Shown piece after piece: positions 16,285-24,521 of a stretch of DNA of 53,354 bases. Origin of the DNA: Natrialba aegyptia DSM 13077. GTDB taxonomy: Archaea; Halobacteriota; Halobacteria; Halobacteriales; Natrialbaceae. Location of the stretch: contig NZ_AOIP01000045.1 of the NCBI RefSeq assembly GCF_000337535.1, positions 1 through 53,354 of the forward strand. The letters run 5' to 3'. The notes under the pieces are model-generated. The model did not search any database, was not told the DNA's origin, and was given only the letters and a program-made list of their open reading frames with translations. A program made the position numbers and the translations under genes. How positions within the stretch are numbered: position 1 is the stretch's first letter; every line of letters starts with the position of its first letter.

Positions 16285-17679
16285 TCAAATCTCGTACGAT
16301 CCGTTATGGAGTTCTGAAAGCCGTTCGTCGCTCTCTACAACTGCTTTCATCACTACATCTTTGTCCTTGATGAGCTGGTGTTCCAGATAGACTCCCTGCT
16401 TGTGTCCGCCACCAACCTGATGTGACTCAGAAATTCCCATTAGCGAGAGCGTGCTGAGAATCTGGCTCACTCGATCATACGAAAGGGGATCAGCGCCGAC
16501 GTCACCACAGGTCGTCTCGTACTGAGCGTAAATACCAGAGGTACGGAACCGGCGGTTGTTCGAGTCAGTCAACCGGCCGAGCGTATAGAGAACGAGTTTC
16601 GACTGCGGTGAGGTACTCTCGATTGTCTCCTTGACCCGATTGACCTCTGCGCGTTTGACTGCTTTATCGACATGATCCGTTCTAACGACATCCGCATCGG
16701 TGTCGTCAGCAATATCACCGGCAATCCGCAGGACGTCGACTGCCTTCCTCGCATCACCATGTTCATCCGCTGACCGGTCAGCAGTCTCGGTTATGACGCC
16801 GTCCTGTAGGACATCCTCTTGAAACGCATCTCGTCGATACTCGAGGATCTGCTCGATCTGATCGCTCTGGTAAGGTTCAAACACGAAGTCCGTCGTCCGC
16901 ATCGAGCTCTGAACGCGTGCATTCAGTTTTTGCCCGAAGTCGATGTCGTTGCTGATAGCGATGATTCCGATATAGGCATCGGTATGACCAGCTTCTCGGG
17001 CTCGCGAGAGTTCATGGAGGAGTCCCTCAGCGTTATCGACCATATCGATCTCGTCGAGGATGACGATGAGTCCATCGTAGTACTCGTCGATGATGTCGTA
17101 TGCATAATCGTAGTATTCGGCAGATCCTAAGCCAATACGAGGGATTTCGATGCCAGAACCCGATGCTTCACTTAGGGCACGGGCGATTGTTCGAGCGACT
17201 CGCGTTTCGGTATTATTCTTCTTGCACTCGACGTAGACGTTAGCAGCGGGAACGTTACGTGCAGTGGCAGTATCGATGAGACGGTCGGATACGTGTCGGC
17301 TGACAAGTGATTTGCCAGTCCCAGTTTCGCCATAAATGACGACGTGATTAGGTTGGGATTCGTGGACGAGGTGACGGATTTCTCCAGCAACCGATCTAAT
17401 TTCTTCGTCTCGACCAACAATGCGGTCCGGCCCAGGAACAGTTCCAATGGAGAGTAGATCTCGATCTGCCCAGATCTTGGTTGAAGAACCGTGTTCATCG
17501 CCTTCTCGAACGAACAATGGGTCATTTGCTGGATCGGTCGGCTCTTGTTGCTGGACTTCCTCAGTGGTAGACGTATTTTCAGAGGCCGAGATGTCCACCT
17601 TGGTTGAATCGAAATCATCCGGCTGTTGGTCCGTCATAGATTCGTCACCCCTTCCTTCAGATCCTTCGTTGTCCGTCAT
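16285..17679 (-). CDS. Orc1/Cdc6 replication initiator
   Basis: With the start at ATG 17679 (GAGGGTGA just upstream, and outside the nearest ORB) the product is 464 residues. It has an acidic low-complexity N-terminus (1-65), an AAA+ domain with Walker A GETGTGKS (117-124) and Walker B IVILDEID (205-212), sensor-1 AISND (241-245), and a winged helix at ~355-450 (SKLVLYTLGRL, VSQILSTLSLMGI). Archaeal Orc1/Cdc6 proteins bind ORB repeats and load the MCM helicase. The flanking ORB-like repeats and AT-rich stretch mark it as the initiator of the adjacent origin. A longer frame to 17895 is rejected because it would run through two ORBs. Confidence 0.92.
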   Translation of the reverse strand: MTDNEGSEGRGDESMTDQQPDDFDSTKVDISASENTSTTEEVQQQEPTDPANDPLFVREGDEHGSSTKIWADRDLLSIGTVPGPDRIVGRDEEIRSVAGEIRHLVHESQPNHVVIYGETGTGKSLVSRHVSDRLIDTATARNVPAANVYVECKKNNTETRVARTIARALSEASGSGIEIPRIGLGSAEYYDYAYDIIDEYYDGLIVILDEIDMVDNAEGLLHELSRAREAGHTDAYIGIIAISNDIDFGQKLNARVQSSMRTTDFVFEPYQSDQIEQILEYRRDAFQEDVLQDGVITETADRSADEHGDARKAVDVLRIAGDIADDTDADVVRTDHVDKAVKRAEVNRVKETIESTSPQSKLVLYTLGRLTDSNNRRFRTSGIYAQYETTCGDVGADPLSYDRVSQILSTLSLMGISESHQVGGGHKQGVYLEHQLIKDKDVVMKAVVESDERLSELHNGSYEI

Positions 17680-17713
17680 AGATTCACCCTCGAAAGGCAA
17701 CCACTTAGTCGTT

Positions 17714-18415
17714 ACCCCCCTCGTTCGGAATGAGATTCTCCGTCTATAGGCGTTGAATGGCATGAAACCGTGAGATTGCGTATTTATATCCGAAGAAACC
17801 CGATTCAGAGTGAGTTGTCGTCCAACCATATGTCGTACGCTGACTACACCCCCCCTAATTCGGAGTGAGTTATTCTCTTGATGGTGATATTCCACTAGTT
17901 CAAAATGATCAGCAATTCCAGCTTGACACCCCTGATTCGGAATGAGCTATCCGAGGGCCTGATCGGCGAGATGATTTATTGATGTGAGAGTTTTAGGGAC
18001 ACACCCCCCTCGTTCGGAATGAGATTCTGCCCTATATACCACCGGATTAGGGACGGTGTTTCCACTTGATCATGAGGTTTGGGTTTGAAATTCGTCGAGT
18101 GGACACTCTCAATTCAATATTCATCCCCTATATTCGGCGGATAGAATAGCTGTACTTCCAGTGTTAGGCGTATTCACGAATACTTCTAACTAGTGGCGTA
18201 TTCTACTTGGAGAACTATTGGGACTACTAGGTAATAAATCTAGGCTAACAACTAGACAACTGATAGACAACTGATCATCGGAAGTCTACGCTGTCTTGTA
18301 GTTTTAAAATATAGTTTCAGAAGACATCTTGTCTAGTCTGGAAATTGTAGCTGATTACTGCTGCTATCCATTACGTAGGTCGTACAGGATCTCACTCCGA
18401 ACGAGGGGGGTGTGT
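17714..18415. other. Replication origin: ORB repeats around an AT-rich unwinding region
   Basis: Four plus-strand repeats of consensus CACCCCCCT, 1-3 variable bases, TTCGGAATGAG lie at 17714-17735, 17847-17870, 17926-17948 and 18001-18022. One inverted copy is at 18389-18415 (CTCACTCCGAACGAGGGGGGTG). The ~360 bp between the last direct copy and the inverted copy are AT-rich and gene-free, and contain a tandem 11-mer TAGACAACTGA (18253-18263, 18264-18274). This is the standard layout of a haloarchaeal origin: oppositely oriented ORBs flanking a DNA-unwinding element, next to the initiator gene. It makes this DNA, at least by descent, an autonomous replicon. Confidence 0.88.
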
Positions 18416-18446
18416 GCTTCCACGCTATTCTGTTATTGCTGCTCGG

Positions 18447-18880
18447 TCAGAATGATGTGATCTTGGTTGATCGTGTTTCTGCCAACCTTCGTCGAATATC
18501 CGACCAATCCCATCTGAAGGTGAGACGATCCTCTCAACAGCCCACACCAGCTGCGTCTCATAGTACGACGGATCATACTGTCCTGTCTCCTCGTGGGCAA
18601 GGGCGACACACTCTCGTGATGATTTCCGGTCGCTTGTCCGGGATGGACAGCGAGGTCCTGGTTGCGAGCACGTTTGATGCCGTCATGTTCTTGTGGACGG
18701 CACGCCACCCGCCCGCTTCTAACCGCTCCGGGGACGTTCTCACGATTACTGTGGCAGTAACATCGGATGACGTCGGGGCGAGACGTCCCGTGTGCAGATC
18801 GTCATGTTTGCCAGCGTTGTCAATAGCGACATTGTTTGGACGTCTATTCGAAGAGGTGGTGAGGCGCAACGTTGAAGCCT
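18447..18880 (-). pseudogene. Family B DNA polymerase, decayed C-terminus
   Basis: Minus-strand fragments in three frames line up in the order of the haloarchaeal PolB C-terminus. They are GGWRAVHKN, then NQDLAVHPGQATG, then DRKSSRECVALAHEETGQYD with PSYYETQLVWAVERIVSP, then WDWSDIRRRLAETRSTKITSF before a TGA at 18449. At least three frameshifts separate them and the catalytic part is missing, so the gene is dead. It lies directly beside the origin, where plasmid-borne polB copies could be expected. The 160-residue plus-strand frame over this region (18412-18894) is its shadow. Recognition of PolB is from memory of its C-terminal pattern. Confidence 0.6.
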
Positions 18881-18914
18881 ACAAATCTTCATAGTCTATG
18901 TACGAAACGCAGGT

Positions 18915-19745
18915 ATGAGCTCCACACAACAAGCGAAGAATATACGGAAGGGACTTTCTACCCGTGAGAGCCGGCTCCTCTCGCACCTCGCCGCGGAGGG
19001 CCACCAGATCATCTCGATCGACGACATCGAAGCGACGCTCGAGGTCACATCCAATACCGCTCGCGAAATCGCTTCCCGGCTCACCGAGAAGGGATGGCTG
19101 GACCGGCTCCTCCCCGGGAAGTATCTCATCATCCCGCTTGCTGCTGGGGAGGAGGCCGTGTACACGACTCATGAATACCTGATTGCGTCGCACGTCGCAG
19201 AGCCGATGTATATCGGCTACTACAGCGCTCTCAGCCATCACGGGCTGACCAAGCAGGTCCCGCGAACTGTGTACGTCGTCACCCCGACCCGGGCCCAGAG
19301 TCGCGAGATCCACGGTGTTCCCTACCAAGTTGCGATGGTCACCGAGCGGAAGTTCTTCGGCTATGAGTCGACGTCTATCGAGGGAACCGCCGTGAACGTG
19401 GCCGACCTGGAGAAGACACTCGTTGATTGTGCCGACCATCCTGAGTACTGCGGTGGTGTTCGAGAACTCGCAAAAGCGATGGTCGTAGCTGACGAGCAGG
19501 ACTGTTCGTGGGTGACAGTCGGTGAGTACCTCCAGCGGCTTGACAATGGCGCGGCGACCAAGCGAATCGTCTACCTCGCCGATCAACTGAACATCGACCT
19601 CCCGACCCGTGAGGCGCTTGTCGAGTCGTTCACGAGCGGGTATTCGCTGCTCGACCCCACGCGAAGCGAGCAGGGGACCTATGACAGCGCATATCGCCTT
19701 CGGATCAACGTCGACCCGGACACGCTCGGTCCGACGGAGTCCTGA
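18915..19745 (+). CDS. AbiEi-like antitoxin/transcription regulator (type IV toxin-antitoxin)
   Basis: The 276-residue protein has an N-terminal winged-helix region (LSTRESRLLSHLAAEGH, then DDIEATLEVTSNTAREIASRLTEKGWL) and an AbiEi-type body (ALSHHGLTKQVPRTVYVVTP, TSIEGTAVNVADLEKTLVDC). AbiEi proteins repress their own operon and counter the AbiEii nucleotidyltransferase toxin. The toxin gene begins six bases after this stop. In a plasmid-like element the pair would serve both stable maintenance and phage defence. Confidence 0.85.
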   Translation: MSSTQQAKNIRKGLSTRESRLLSHLAAEGHQIISIDDIEATLEVTSNTAREIASRLTEKGWLDRLLPGKYLIIPLAAGEEAVYTTHEYLIASHVAEPMYIGYYSALSHHGLTKQVPRTVYVVTPTRAQSREIHGVPYQVAMVTERKFFGYESTSIEGTAVNVADLEKTLVDCADHPEYCGGVRELAKAMVVADEQDCSWVTVGEYLQRLDNGAATKRIVYLADQLNIDLPTREALVESFTSGYSLLDPTRSEQGTYDSAYRLRINVDPDTLGPTES

Positions 19746-19751
19746 CTTCCG

Positions 19752-20555
19752 ATGATCAGTCAAAACCGATTGCGTGTCCTCGCTCGGGAGCTCGGTGTTC
19801 GCCAGGGCTACGCCGAGAAGAACTACGTCAATTCGTGGATTCTCTGGGGTATCTTCACGAGTGGATACGGCGAGAACCTCATGTTCAAGGGTGGGACGGC
19901 GCTCAGTAAGCTGTACTTCCCTCAATCGTGGCGGTTCTCGGAAGATCTCGATTTCGGCGTCGAAGGCCGGTATCAGGGGTCAGAAGATGACCTCCGAGGC
20001 GTCCTCGACACGGTAACTGAGCGTTCCGGGATTGAGTTCACGATCCGCGAGCACCACGAGTCCCGCCAGCAACACTATCCGACACATTACGTCGACATGA
20101 GTATCCAGTATCGGGCGGTGCTCGACCATCCAAATACGACCAGCCTCGACGTAATGGTCGACGAGTACGTTGCGTTCGACCCAGTCCACCATACGCACTC
20201 CTACGAGGATATCCCCGAGTTCGAACTGCAGGCGTATAGTGTCGAAGAGATCTTCGCAGAGAAGTTGCGAGCGATCTTCCAACGGGGTGCAGCCAGGGAC
20301 TATTACGACCTCTATCAGCTCTTAGAGACCGAATCCGTTGACATCGAGTTCGATGTTGTTCTTCCTGCTTTCGACGCAAAGTGCGACCACGACGATCTCG
20401 ACGTCAATCTCACCACGGGGCTGCCGGTAGATCAGCGTGAGGACATACGCCGTCAGTGGGAGACGACGCTCCCAGACCTCACCGGTGATCCACCTATGTT
20501 CGATACTGTATGGAAGAGACTGGATGAGGCCGTTATTGCCAGAGGTACGGAGTAG
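19752..20555 (+). CDS. AbiEii/AbiGii nucleotidyltransferase toxin (type IV)
   Basis: The 267-residue protein has the family's nucleotidyltransferase signature, GGTALSK (47-53) followed by SEDLDF (63-68) with the metal-binding Asp residues. Further conserved parts follow: LQAYSVEEIFAEKLRAIFQRGAARDYYDLY. Toxins of this family block growth by transferring nucleotides to RNA targets, in some members to tRNA. It is the second gene of the pair with the AbiEi-like gene and looks complete. Confidence 0.88.
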   Translation: MISQNRLRVLARELGVRQGYAEKNYVNSWILWGIFTSGYGENLMFKGGTALSKLYFPQSWRFSEDLDFGVEGRYQGSEDDLRGVLDTVTERSGIEFTIREHHESRQQHYPTHYVDMSIQYRAVLDHPNTTSLDVMVDEYVAFDPVHHTHSYEDIPEFELQAYSVEEIFAEKLRAIFQRGAARDYYDLYQLLETESVDIEFDVVLPAFDAKCDHDDLDVNLTTGLPVDQREDIRRQWETTLPDLTGDPPMFDTVWKRLDEAVIARGTE

Positions 20556-20626
20556 GTGCGGACTCTTGTCTGAGCCCCGAAGTAATCAGGTTCATTTCGG
20601 GGATATTCTGAAATCGCATGTAGTGT

Positions 20627-20841
20627 TCTATTCATAGATCGGTTACTACCTATGCTATTCAAGCTATTTATGAATACCATACTATCCCTTCCATTTAGCA
20701 TATTTATGCTATTCACACTATCTACACGATTCTTGCTATTTACCGGCCGTAGATATAAGGGAGACTAGAACGCTATTTCAGAATAGCATGGCGGGAACGA
20801 ATAGCAGGAATAGCATAGATCGCACGAATAGCCCAAATAGC
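20627..20841. repeat. 9-bp-register iterons upstream of and inside parA (candidate centromere/operator)
   Basis: GCTATT or close variants occur at 20654, 20663, 20708 and 20735, with degenerate ones at 20627, 20681, 20717 and 20726; all these starts differ by multiples of 9. The inverse word AATAGC then occurs at 20782, 20800, 20809, 20827 and 20836, again at multiples of 9. The second group lies inside the ParA coding region and encodes four Asn-Ser pairs. A TATA-like word (GATATAAG, about 20752) sits between the two groups. A ParA operator or partition site is the natural reading. Confidence 0.75.
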
Positions 20842-21726
20842 CCATACGACTCGGTGAATACGGCGGGGAATTCTCGCGCTGTCTCGGTCTGTATGCTGAA
20901 GGGTGGCGTTGGTAAGTCGACCATCGCAGTGAACCTCGCGCGTCAGCTGGCCACCCACGACCATAATGTCCTTCTCATTGATCTCGATCCAAATGGCCAC
21001 GCTTCGGTCGGTCTCGGATTCGATGATCACTACCACAACACAGACGAGAGCATCGGCGAGGTCTTCTTCGATGACGCAGATCCCACATCCGTCATCTACG
21101 ATACCGACTACGAGTTCGATCTACTTCCCTCAAGTGAGGATCTTGAGCAGGTCGAGCGGGAGATCGTCGTTGGCGACGTCTTCCAACCGTCGGCGCTTCT
21201 GCAGCGGGAAGTCGTTGAACCTCTACTTGGCGACGAATACGACTTCATCGTCACGGACTCGCCGGCGTATCGCTCCCGTCTAACCGACAACGCACTCGTC
21301 GCGACGTCCAATCTCGTTCTTCCACTCGCGCCCGGCAACGAGGCGATGTCCGGACTGGAACGGACCATTGAGCGCCAGATTGCACCGCTGCGAAAACACA
21401 TGGACGTCGACGTCCTTGCGCTCGTTCCGAACATGCTCGACGGCCGTATCGATCAGCAGACGCAGGACCGCCAGCTCCTTGAACGGCTGAACTCACACAA
21501 CAGCTTGCAGGATCGAATCCCGAATTTCGCTCGAATCACGGACTGGGAGGCTGTGGGTACCGGCGACATTAGTCCGACACCTGGTATCCGCGACCGAACC
21601 AGTATCACAAAAGCGTATGGTGAACGCAAACCACTGTTGGACTACGATCCCGACTGTGATCAGCTGACGTGCTTCGATGAACTCGCGCACATCGTTGAGG
21701 CTGGTGAGGTGGTCCGACATGGTTGA
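20788..21726 (+). CDS. ParA-family partition ATPase
   Basis: The 312-residue protein has deviant Walker A KGGVGKST (38-45), LLIDLDPNGHASVGLG (62-77) and Walker B-like FIVTDSPAYRS (153-163, Asp157). ParA ATPases move plasmid copies apart together with a centromere-binding partner. The first 19 residues (MAGTNSRNSIDRTNSPNSP) are low complexity because they are encoded by the AATAGC repeats. The 3' end overlaps the next gene by 8 bp, giving the usual ParA-partner operon. Start at ATG 20788 with a probably very short leader. Confidence 0.92.
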   Translation: MAGTNSRNSIDRTNSPNSPYDSVNTAGNSRAVSVCMLKGGVGKSTIAVNLARQLATHDHNVLLIDLDPNGHASVGLGFDDHYHNTDESIGEVFFDDADPTSVIYDTDYEFDLLPSSEDLEQVEREIVVGDVFQPSALLQREVVEPLLGDEYDFIVTDSPAYRSRLTDNALVATSNLVLPLAPGNEAMSGLERTIERQIAPLRKHMDVDVLALVPNMLDGRIDQQTQDRQLLERLNSHNSLQDRIPNFARITDWEAVGTGDISPTPGIRDRTSITKAYGERKPLLDYDPDCDQLTCFDELAHIVEAGEVVRHG

Positions 21727-22138
21727 CGACGATGATCCGTTTGCAGATCTTGGTCAGACACTGGAAGACGATTCTAACGATCAAGACGAGACGACAACCA
21801 CAGAGGAACCGACCGAGCCATCGACCACAGACACGACAACTGAACACGTCGAAGAACCGGTTGAGGAGGACGTCGAGGGACTGGATCCGATGTCAGATAC
21901 TGCCTTTTCATACGAGGCAGCCAATCAACGGCCGTTCTACGCGCGCGAAGAGACTATCGAGAACTTCGATTCTTGGCTGAACTACGAACTAGAGCGTGAG
22001 CTTAGTACCCGTGGATATCAGAATATCGTTGTTCGTGAGATGACTGACGCATTGCTGCGTACGGTTGTCGAGGAAGACTTGGTTGACGAGGTTGCTGAAC
22101 GATTCGAACAAGAACGAAAGGATTCGATTTCAAAATAG
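21719..22138 (+). CDS. Small acidic partner of ParA, probable centromere-binding protein
   Basis: The 139-residue protein starts at the ATG that overlaps the parA stop by 8 bp. Residues 1-60 are an acidic Thr/Glu-rich linker (DETTTTEEPTEPSTTDTTT). The C-terminal ~75 residues form a compact helical domain (FYAREETIENFDSWLNYELE, VREMTDALLRTVVEEDLVDE) whose basic end is QERKDSISK. It has no ParB signature. The operon position, size and flanking iterons suggest it binds the 9-bp repeats; this is inference. Its stop codon lies inside the first downstream iteron. Confidence 0.7.
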   Translation: MVDDDDPFADLGQTLEDDSNDQDETTTTEEPTEPSTTDTTTEHVEEPVEEDVEGLDPMSDTAFSYEAANQRPFYAREETIENFDSWLNYELERELSTRGYQNIVVREMTDALLRTVVEEDLVDEVAERFEQERKDSISK

Positions 22139-22244
22139 CATGAATAGCATTCTCTTTCTCTTCTAAGGAAGATGGCGGAGGAATAGTTCTCTTCGGGATT
22201 GTGAATCGCTGGAAAATATTGGATAGCATGAATAGCATTCTATT
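22134..22244. repeat. 9-bp iterons downstream of the parA operon
   Basis: AATAGC occurs at 22134 and 22143, and again as GATAGC at 22222 and AATAGC at 22231. Each pair is spaced exactly 9 bp and both read ATAGCATGAATAGCATTCT. A degenerate AATCGC at 22204 is 18 bp before the second pair. These match the words upstream of parA, so the operon is bracketed by its probable binding sites. Confidence 0.75.
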
Positions 22245-22512
22245 CAGATGATGCACCCCTCTTGGAGTACCAAACTCACGAACTCAGGATATGATGTTCA
22301 TCACTTCATGATAAATATTATTATTTCCCATTGGGTAATTAAATATGATATAGTCGGGAATGAGGTGATCATTCCAGCGTCTGATACGGAATGCTGTAAC
22401 TGTTTCCCGGAGCGACCGCAGGACGGCTCCCGGTCGCTCCGGTAATGACGTGCAGCAGTCTGCCTGAATGAGTACTCTTGACTCCACTGCACGGAACGCT
22501 CGAGCGCTCCTG
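22245..22512. other. Gene-free stretch between the par locus and the integrase
   Basis: No gene is seen. It is AT-rich at 22300-22350 and contains a small dyad, GGAATGA (22357-22363) with TCATTCC (22369-22375), and the long hairpin listed next. Confidence 0.45.
22407..22442 (-). terminator. Perfect 12-bp stem hairpin after the integrase gene
   Basis: CCGGAGCGACCG (22407-22418) and CGGTCGCTCCGG (22431-22442) are perfect complements around a 12-nt loop. It lies 70 bp beyond the integrase stop on that gene's downstream side. A terminator is one reading; an integrase-linked recombination or binding site is another. No T-run follows on either strand. Confidence 0.5.
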
Positions 22513-23829
22513 TTAAGACGAGGTGGATTTTTCTCCGAAAGCAGCGTCCAGCTGTTCCCGCATGAACTCGCGGCGTACTCGGCGCGATCGTGAGTCTGAC
22601 AGATAATTCTGCATGACCACCTGAGGATCGCTACTACCCTGTTCTGCAGCTATTTCTTCGACGCCTTCGAGAACGCCCTCGAGGACTGCAGTATAGGTAT
22701 CGTACCAGAAGCGACGACAGAGCTGAGGACTCGGACGCTCTCCCTCGATTCTCTCAGGGAGATCGGCTTTCGACGCCAAATCTTGGAACCAGTTCCGGAT
22801 TGTATCTCGTGTTACGTGTGGTGTTTCTCCCTGTGATGAGGGGAACAGATACCCAGCCCACGTTTCGTCGTCCGCTAATTCGTCGAGTCGGGAGTCGAGC
22901 ACGGCTAACCCGAACAGTAGCGACACTTCTCCGGGCCCATTCTTGCGGTTCTCGAACGCAATAAAAGGGATGTCGTTTTCGGGGACGTCGCGATGGAACT
23001 GTGAGACATGGAGTGCGGCGACTTCGCTCGCTCGCAGTCCCCAGCCAGCTAATGCCACCACCAACAGCTGTTCTCGCGTCGTCATTGCGGCCTGTTTCAG
23101 TCTCCGGATGTGCGTCGCTGAAAGAGCTGGCGTTGGGGATTCTTCGACTTCCCACTTGAATTCGTCATAGAGGCCGCTCGCAGGATTCATCGAGGCGATC
23201 CGGCGGCCAACCAGATGCTGATACCAAGAATCGGCGACACGCCGCACGCGCTGGAGCGTCTGAGGACTGTACGCGCGCTCTGCTCCCTCGTTCAACCAGT
23301 CAAAGGCCGCGTAGCACGCGTCAACAGCTTCGTAAGCCGGTGCCTCTCGTTCTCTCTGAATCGGTGTGAGAAGGTCGTCTGTACCGTTCGCCTCCCGGTA
23401 GGCACGGACGTAGAGGTTCAGCCGCGTTCGGAGTGCGTCGATGGATGACGTCGCCAGACTGTATCGGGATCTTCGGCGGTTGAGGAACTGTTCGAGAGCG
23501 TCGATCGTTTCTTCGTCCGCTGTAGCCCACATATAGCCCTCATCATCGTCACCAAGCTCGAGGTCTTCCTTCCAGAACTCTCCGAGGGAGCGACCGTGAT
23601 GGCGTCGGAGTGCTGCGAGGAATGACCGTGCATCGTGATCCCGAAACCATTGGTGGGTTGGTTTCTCGCTGGTTGGATCGATACCTTCTGCTTCGAGGCA
23701 TGGGGCGATCTCGTCCCAGTATAGGTCCATGAAGTCTTCGAGCGAACACGACGTCCACCGGACACCGTCGAATGATGGTCTCCGCTCCACCTCGGTCTCA
23801 CCCTCCAGCTCGATATCCGATTTACTCAT
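22513..23829 (-). CDS. Tyrosine recombinase/integrase, divergent active site
   Basis: The 438-residue protein has a SAM-like N-terminal core-binding region (about 110-225) and a catalytic domain. Box I Arg266 lies in GWGLRASEVAALHVSQF. Box II reads SPQLCRRFWYDTY (367-379), keeping Arg372 but with Gln where the usual His stands. The C-terminal box reads GSSDPQVVMQNYLSD with nucleophile Tyr409, and the usual His of the GH pair is Ser. The family cuts and rejoins DNA by a 3'-phosphotyrosine link, integrating elements or resolving plasmid dimers. The loss of both His residues may slow catalysis or reflect a distinct subfamily. No att site could be identified. Confidence 0.8.
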   Translation of the reverse strand: MSKSDIELEGETEVERRPSFDGVRWTSCSLEDFMDLYWDEIAPCLEAEGIDPTSEKPTHQWFRDHDARSFLAALRRHHGRSLGEFWKEDLELGDDDEGYMWATADEETIDALEQFLNRRRSRYSLATSSIDALRTRLNLYVRAYREANGTDDLLTPIQREREAPAYEAVDACYAAFDWLNEGAERAYSPQTLQRVRRVADSWYQHLVGRRIASMNPASGLYDEFKWEVEESPTPALSATHIRRLKQAAMTTREQLLVVALAGWGLRASEVAALHVSQFHRDVPENDIPFIAFENRKNGPGEVSLLFGLAVLDSRLDELADDETWAGYLFPSSQGETPHVTRDTIRNWFQDLASKADLPERIEGERPSPQLCRRFWYDTYTAVLEGVLEGVEEIAAEQGSSDPQVVMQNYLSDSRSRRVRREFMREQLDAAFGEKSTSS

Positions 23830-23971
23830 TGGAACCTTCTCTGAGGGCTTCGACTGTTGGGAACTGGATTGGCGAAGAAACCGGTAGAAGCCTATTCACG
23901 GTCCAGTATGGCGATCCTAAGAGTGGCATATTCGAGTCATTCAGCAATTTAGTCGGATACCTTATCAGTTT

Positions 23972-24008
23972 GTGGGTTCGGCAGACCGGAAGAGTCTGCT
24001 GAACCCAC
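23972..24008. repeat. 15-bp stem hairpin between the integrase and the small upstream gene
   Basis: GTGGGTTCGGCAGAC (23972-23986) pairs with GTCTGCTGAACCCAC (23994-24008) across a 7-nt loop, with a single mismatch (G-U in RNA). The surrounding 23830-24132 is otherwise AT-rich and has no convincing gene. It could terminate the gene at 24133-24510, or be a recombinase crossover site, given that the integrase starts 140 bp away. Confidence 0.55.
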
Positions 24009-24132
24009 GCCAAATCTGATGAAAATCTGCTCTGCATGTATAAACCATATAGTGCGATATCATATTTTTTCGAGATCGCCACCACAAATTCGGCCGGAGT
24101 GCCCGTCATGGGATTTGATGTGAGCGATAAAT

Positions 24133-24510
24133 TCAGTCGGTGGTGTCTCTTGGATCGACGGGTGCGATATACTTGTTCTTCCAGGAATTCCCTTCGCGCC
24201 ACTGCCAGTAGTAATATTTGTAGCCGGGTTTCGTCTCCTTGATCGTGATGTATGCTCCACTGGAAGCTACACCTTCATAATCAGAAGGATCGGTCGAAAT
24301 CCCGCGTTCTTCGAGGGTGGTCTGTTCATTGTCAGTGATCGAGTCACGTTCTCGAGTTTCGGTGATTTCGCGCTCGCGTTCGGCGCGTTTCCACCGGGCA
24401 AGTTGCTCAGCATATGTACTCACTTGGTCGAGACGGTCAGGTGGCTGGCGTTCCAGTGGCTTGCGGAGGGTCTTTGGGAGATCTGGTGGCTCTGGTTTCT
24501 CTGTGGTCAT
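24133..24510 (-). CDS. Small protein of a haloarchaeal family (DUF6788-like)
   Basis: The 125-residue protein has a charged helical N-terminal half (YAEQLARWKRAEREREITETRER). The compact C-terminal domain reads GAYITIKETKPGYKYYYWQW, then REGNSWKNKYIAPVDP. The aromatic YYYWQWREG signature is one I associate with a common small haloarchaeal family labelled DUF6788; the name is from memory and the function is unknown. It lies upstream of the integrase on the same strand. Its ATG is 12 bp from the 11-20-11 inverted repeat, so it is probably controlled by whatever binds there. Confidence 0.7.
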   Translation of the reverse strand: MTTEKPEPPDLPKTLRKPLERQPPDRLDQVSTYAEQLARWKRAEREREITETRERDSITDNEQTTLEERGISTDPSDYEGVASSGAYITIKETKPGYKYYYWQWREGNSWKNKYIAPVDPRDTTD

Positions 24511-24521
24511 CCCAATTCTGA

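Noticed and set aside
17680-17895. Longer Orc1/Cdc6 N-terminus
   Set aside because: It would be encoded across two ORB repeats, and a good ribosome-binding site precedes ATG 17679.
18412-18894. 160-residue plus-strand frame next to the origin
   Set aside because: It begins inside an ORB repeat, has Cys/Ser-rich non-haloarchaeal composition and lies antisense to the decayed polB.
20654-20841. CRISPR-like array
   Set aside because: The repeats are 6-9 bp on a 9-bp register with no spacers and no cas genes; they fit partition iterons.
23972-24008. tRNA or tRNA fragment
   Set aside because: A single long stem without D-arm, T-arm consensus or acceptor stem.
23822-24109. 95-residue minus-strand frame overlapping the integrase start
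   Set aside because: It runs through the 15-bp hairpin, is not acidic and has no recognisable pattern; the start overlap may be chance, though a coupled small gene is not fully excluded.
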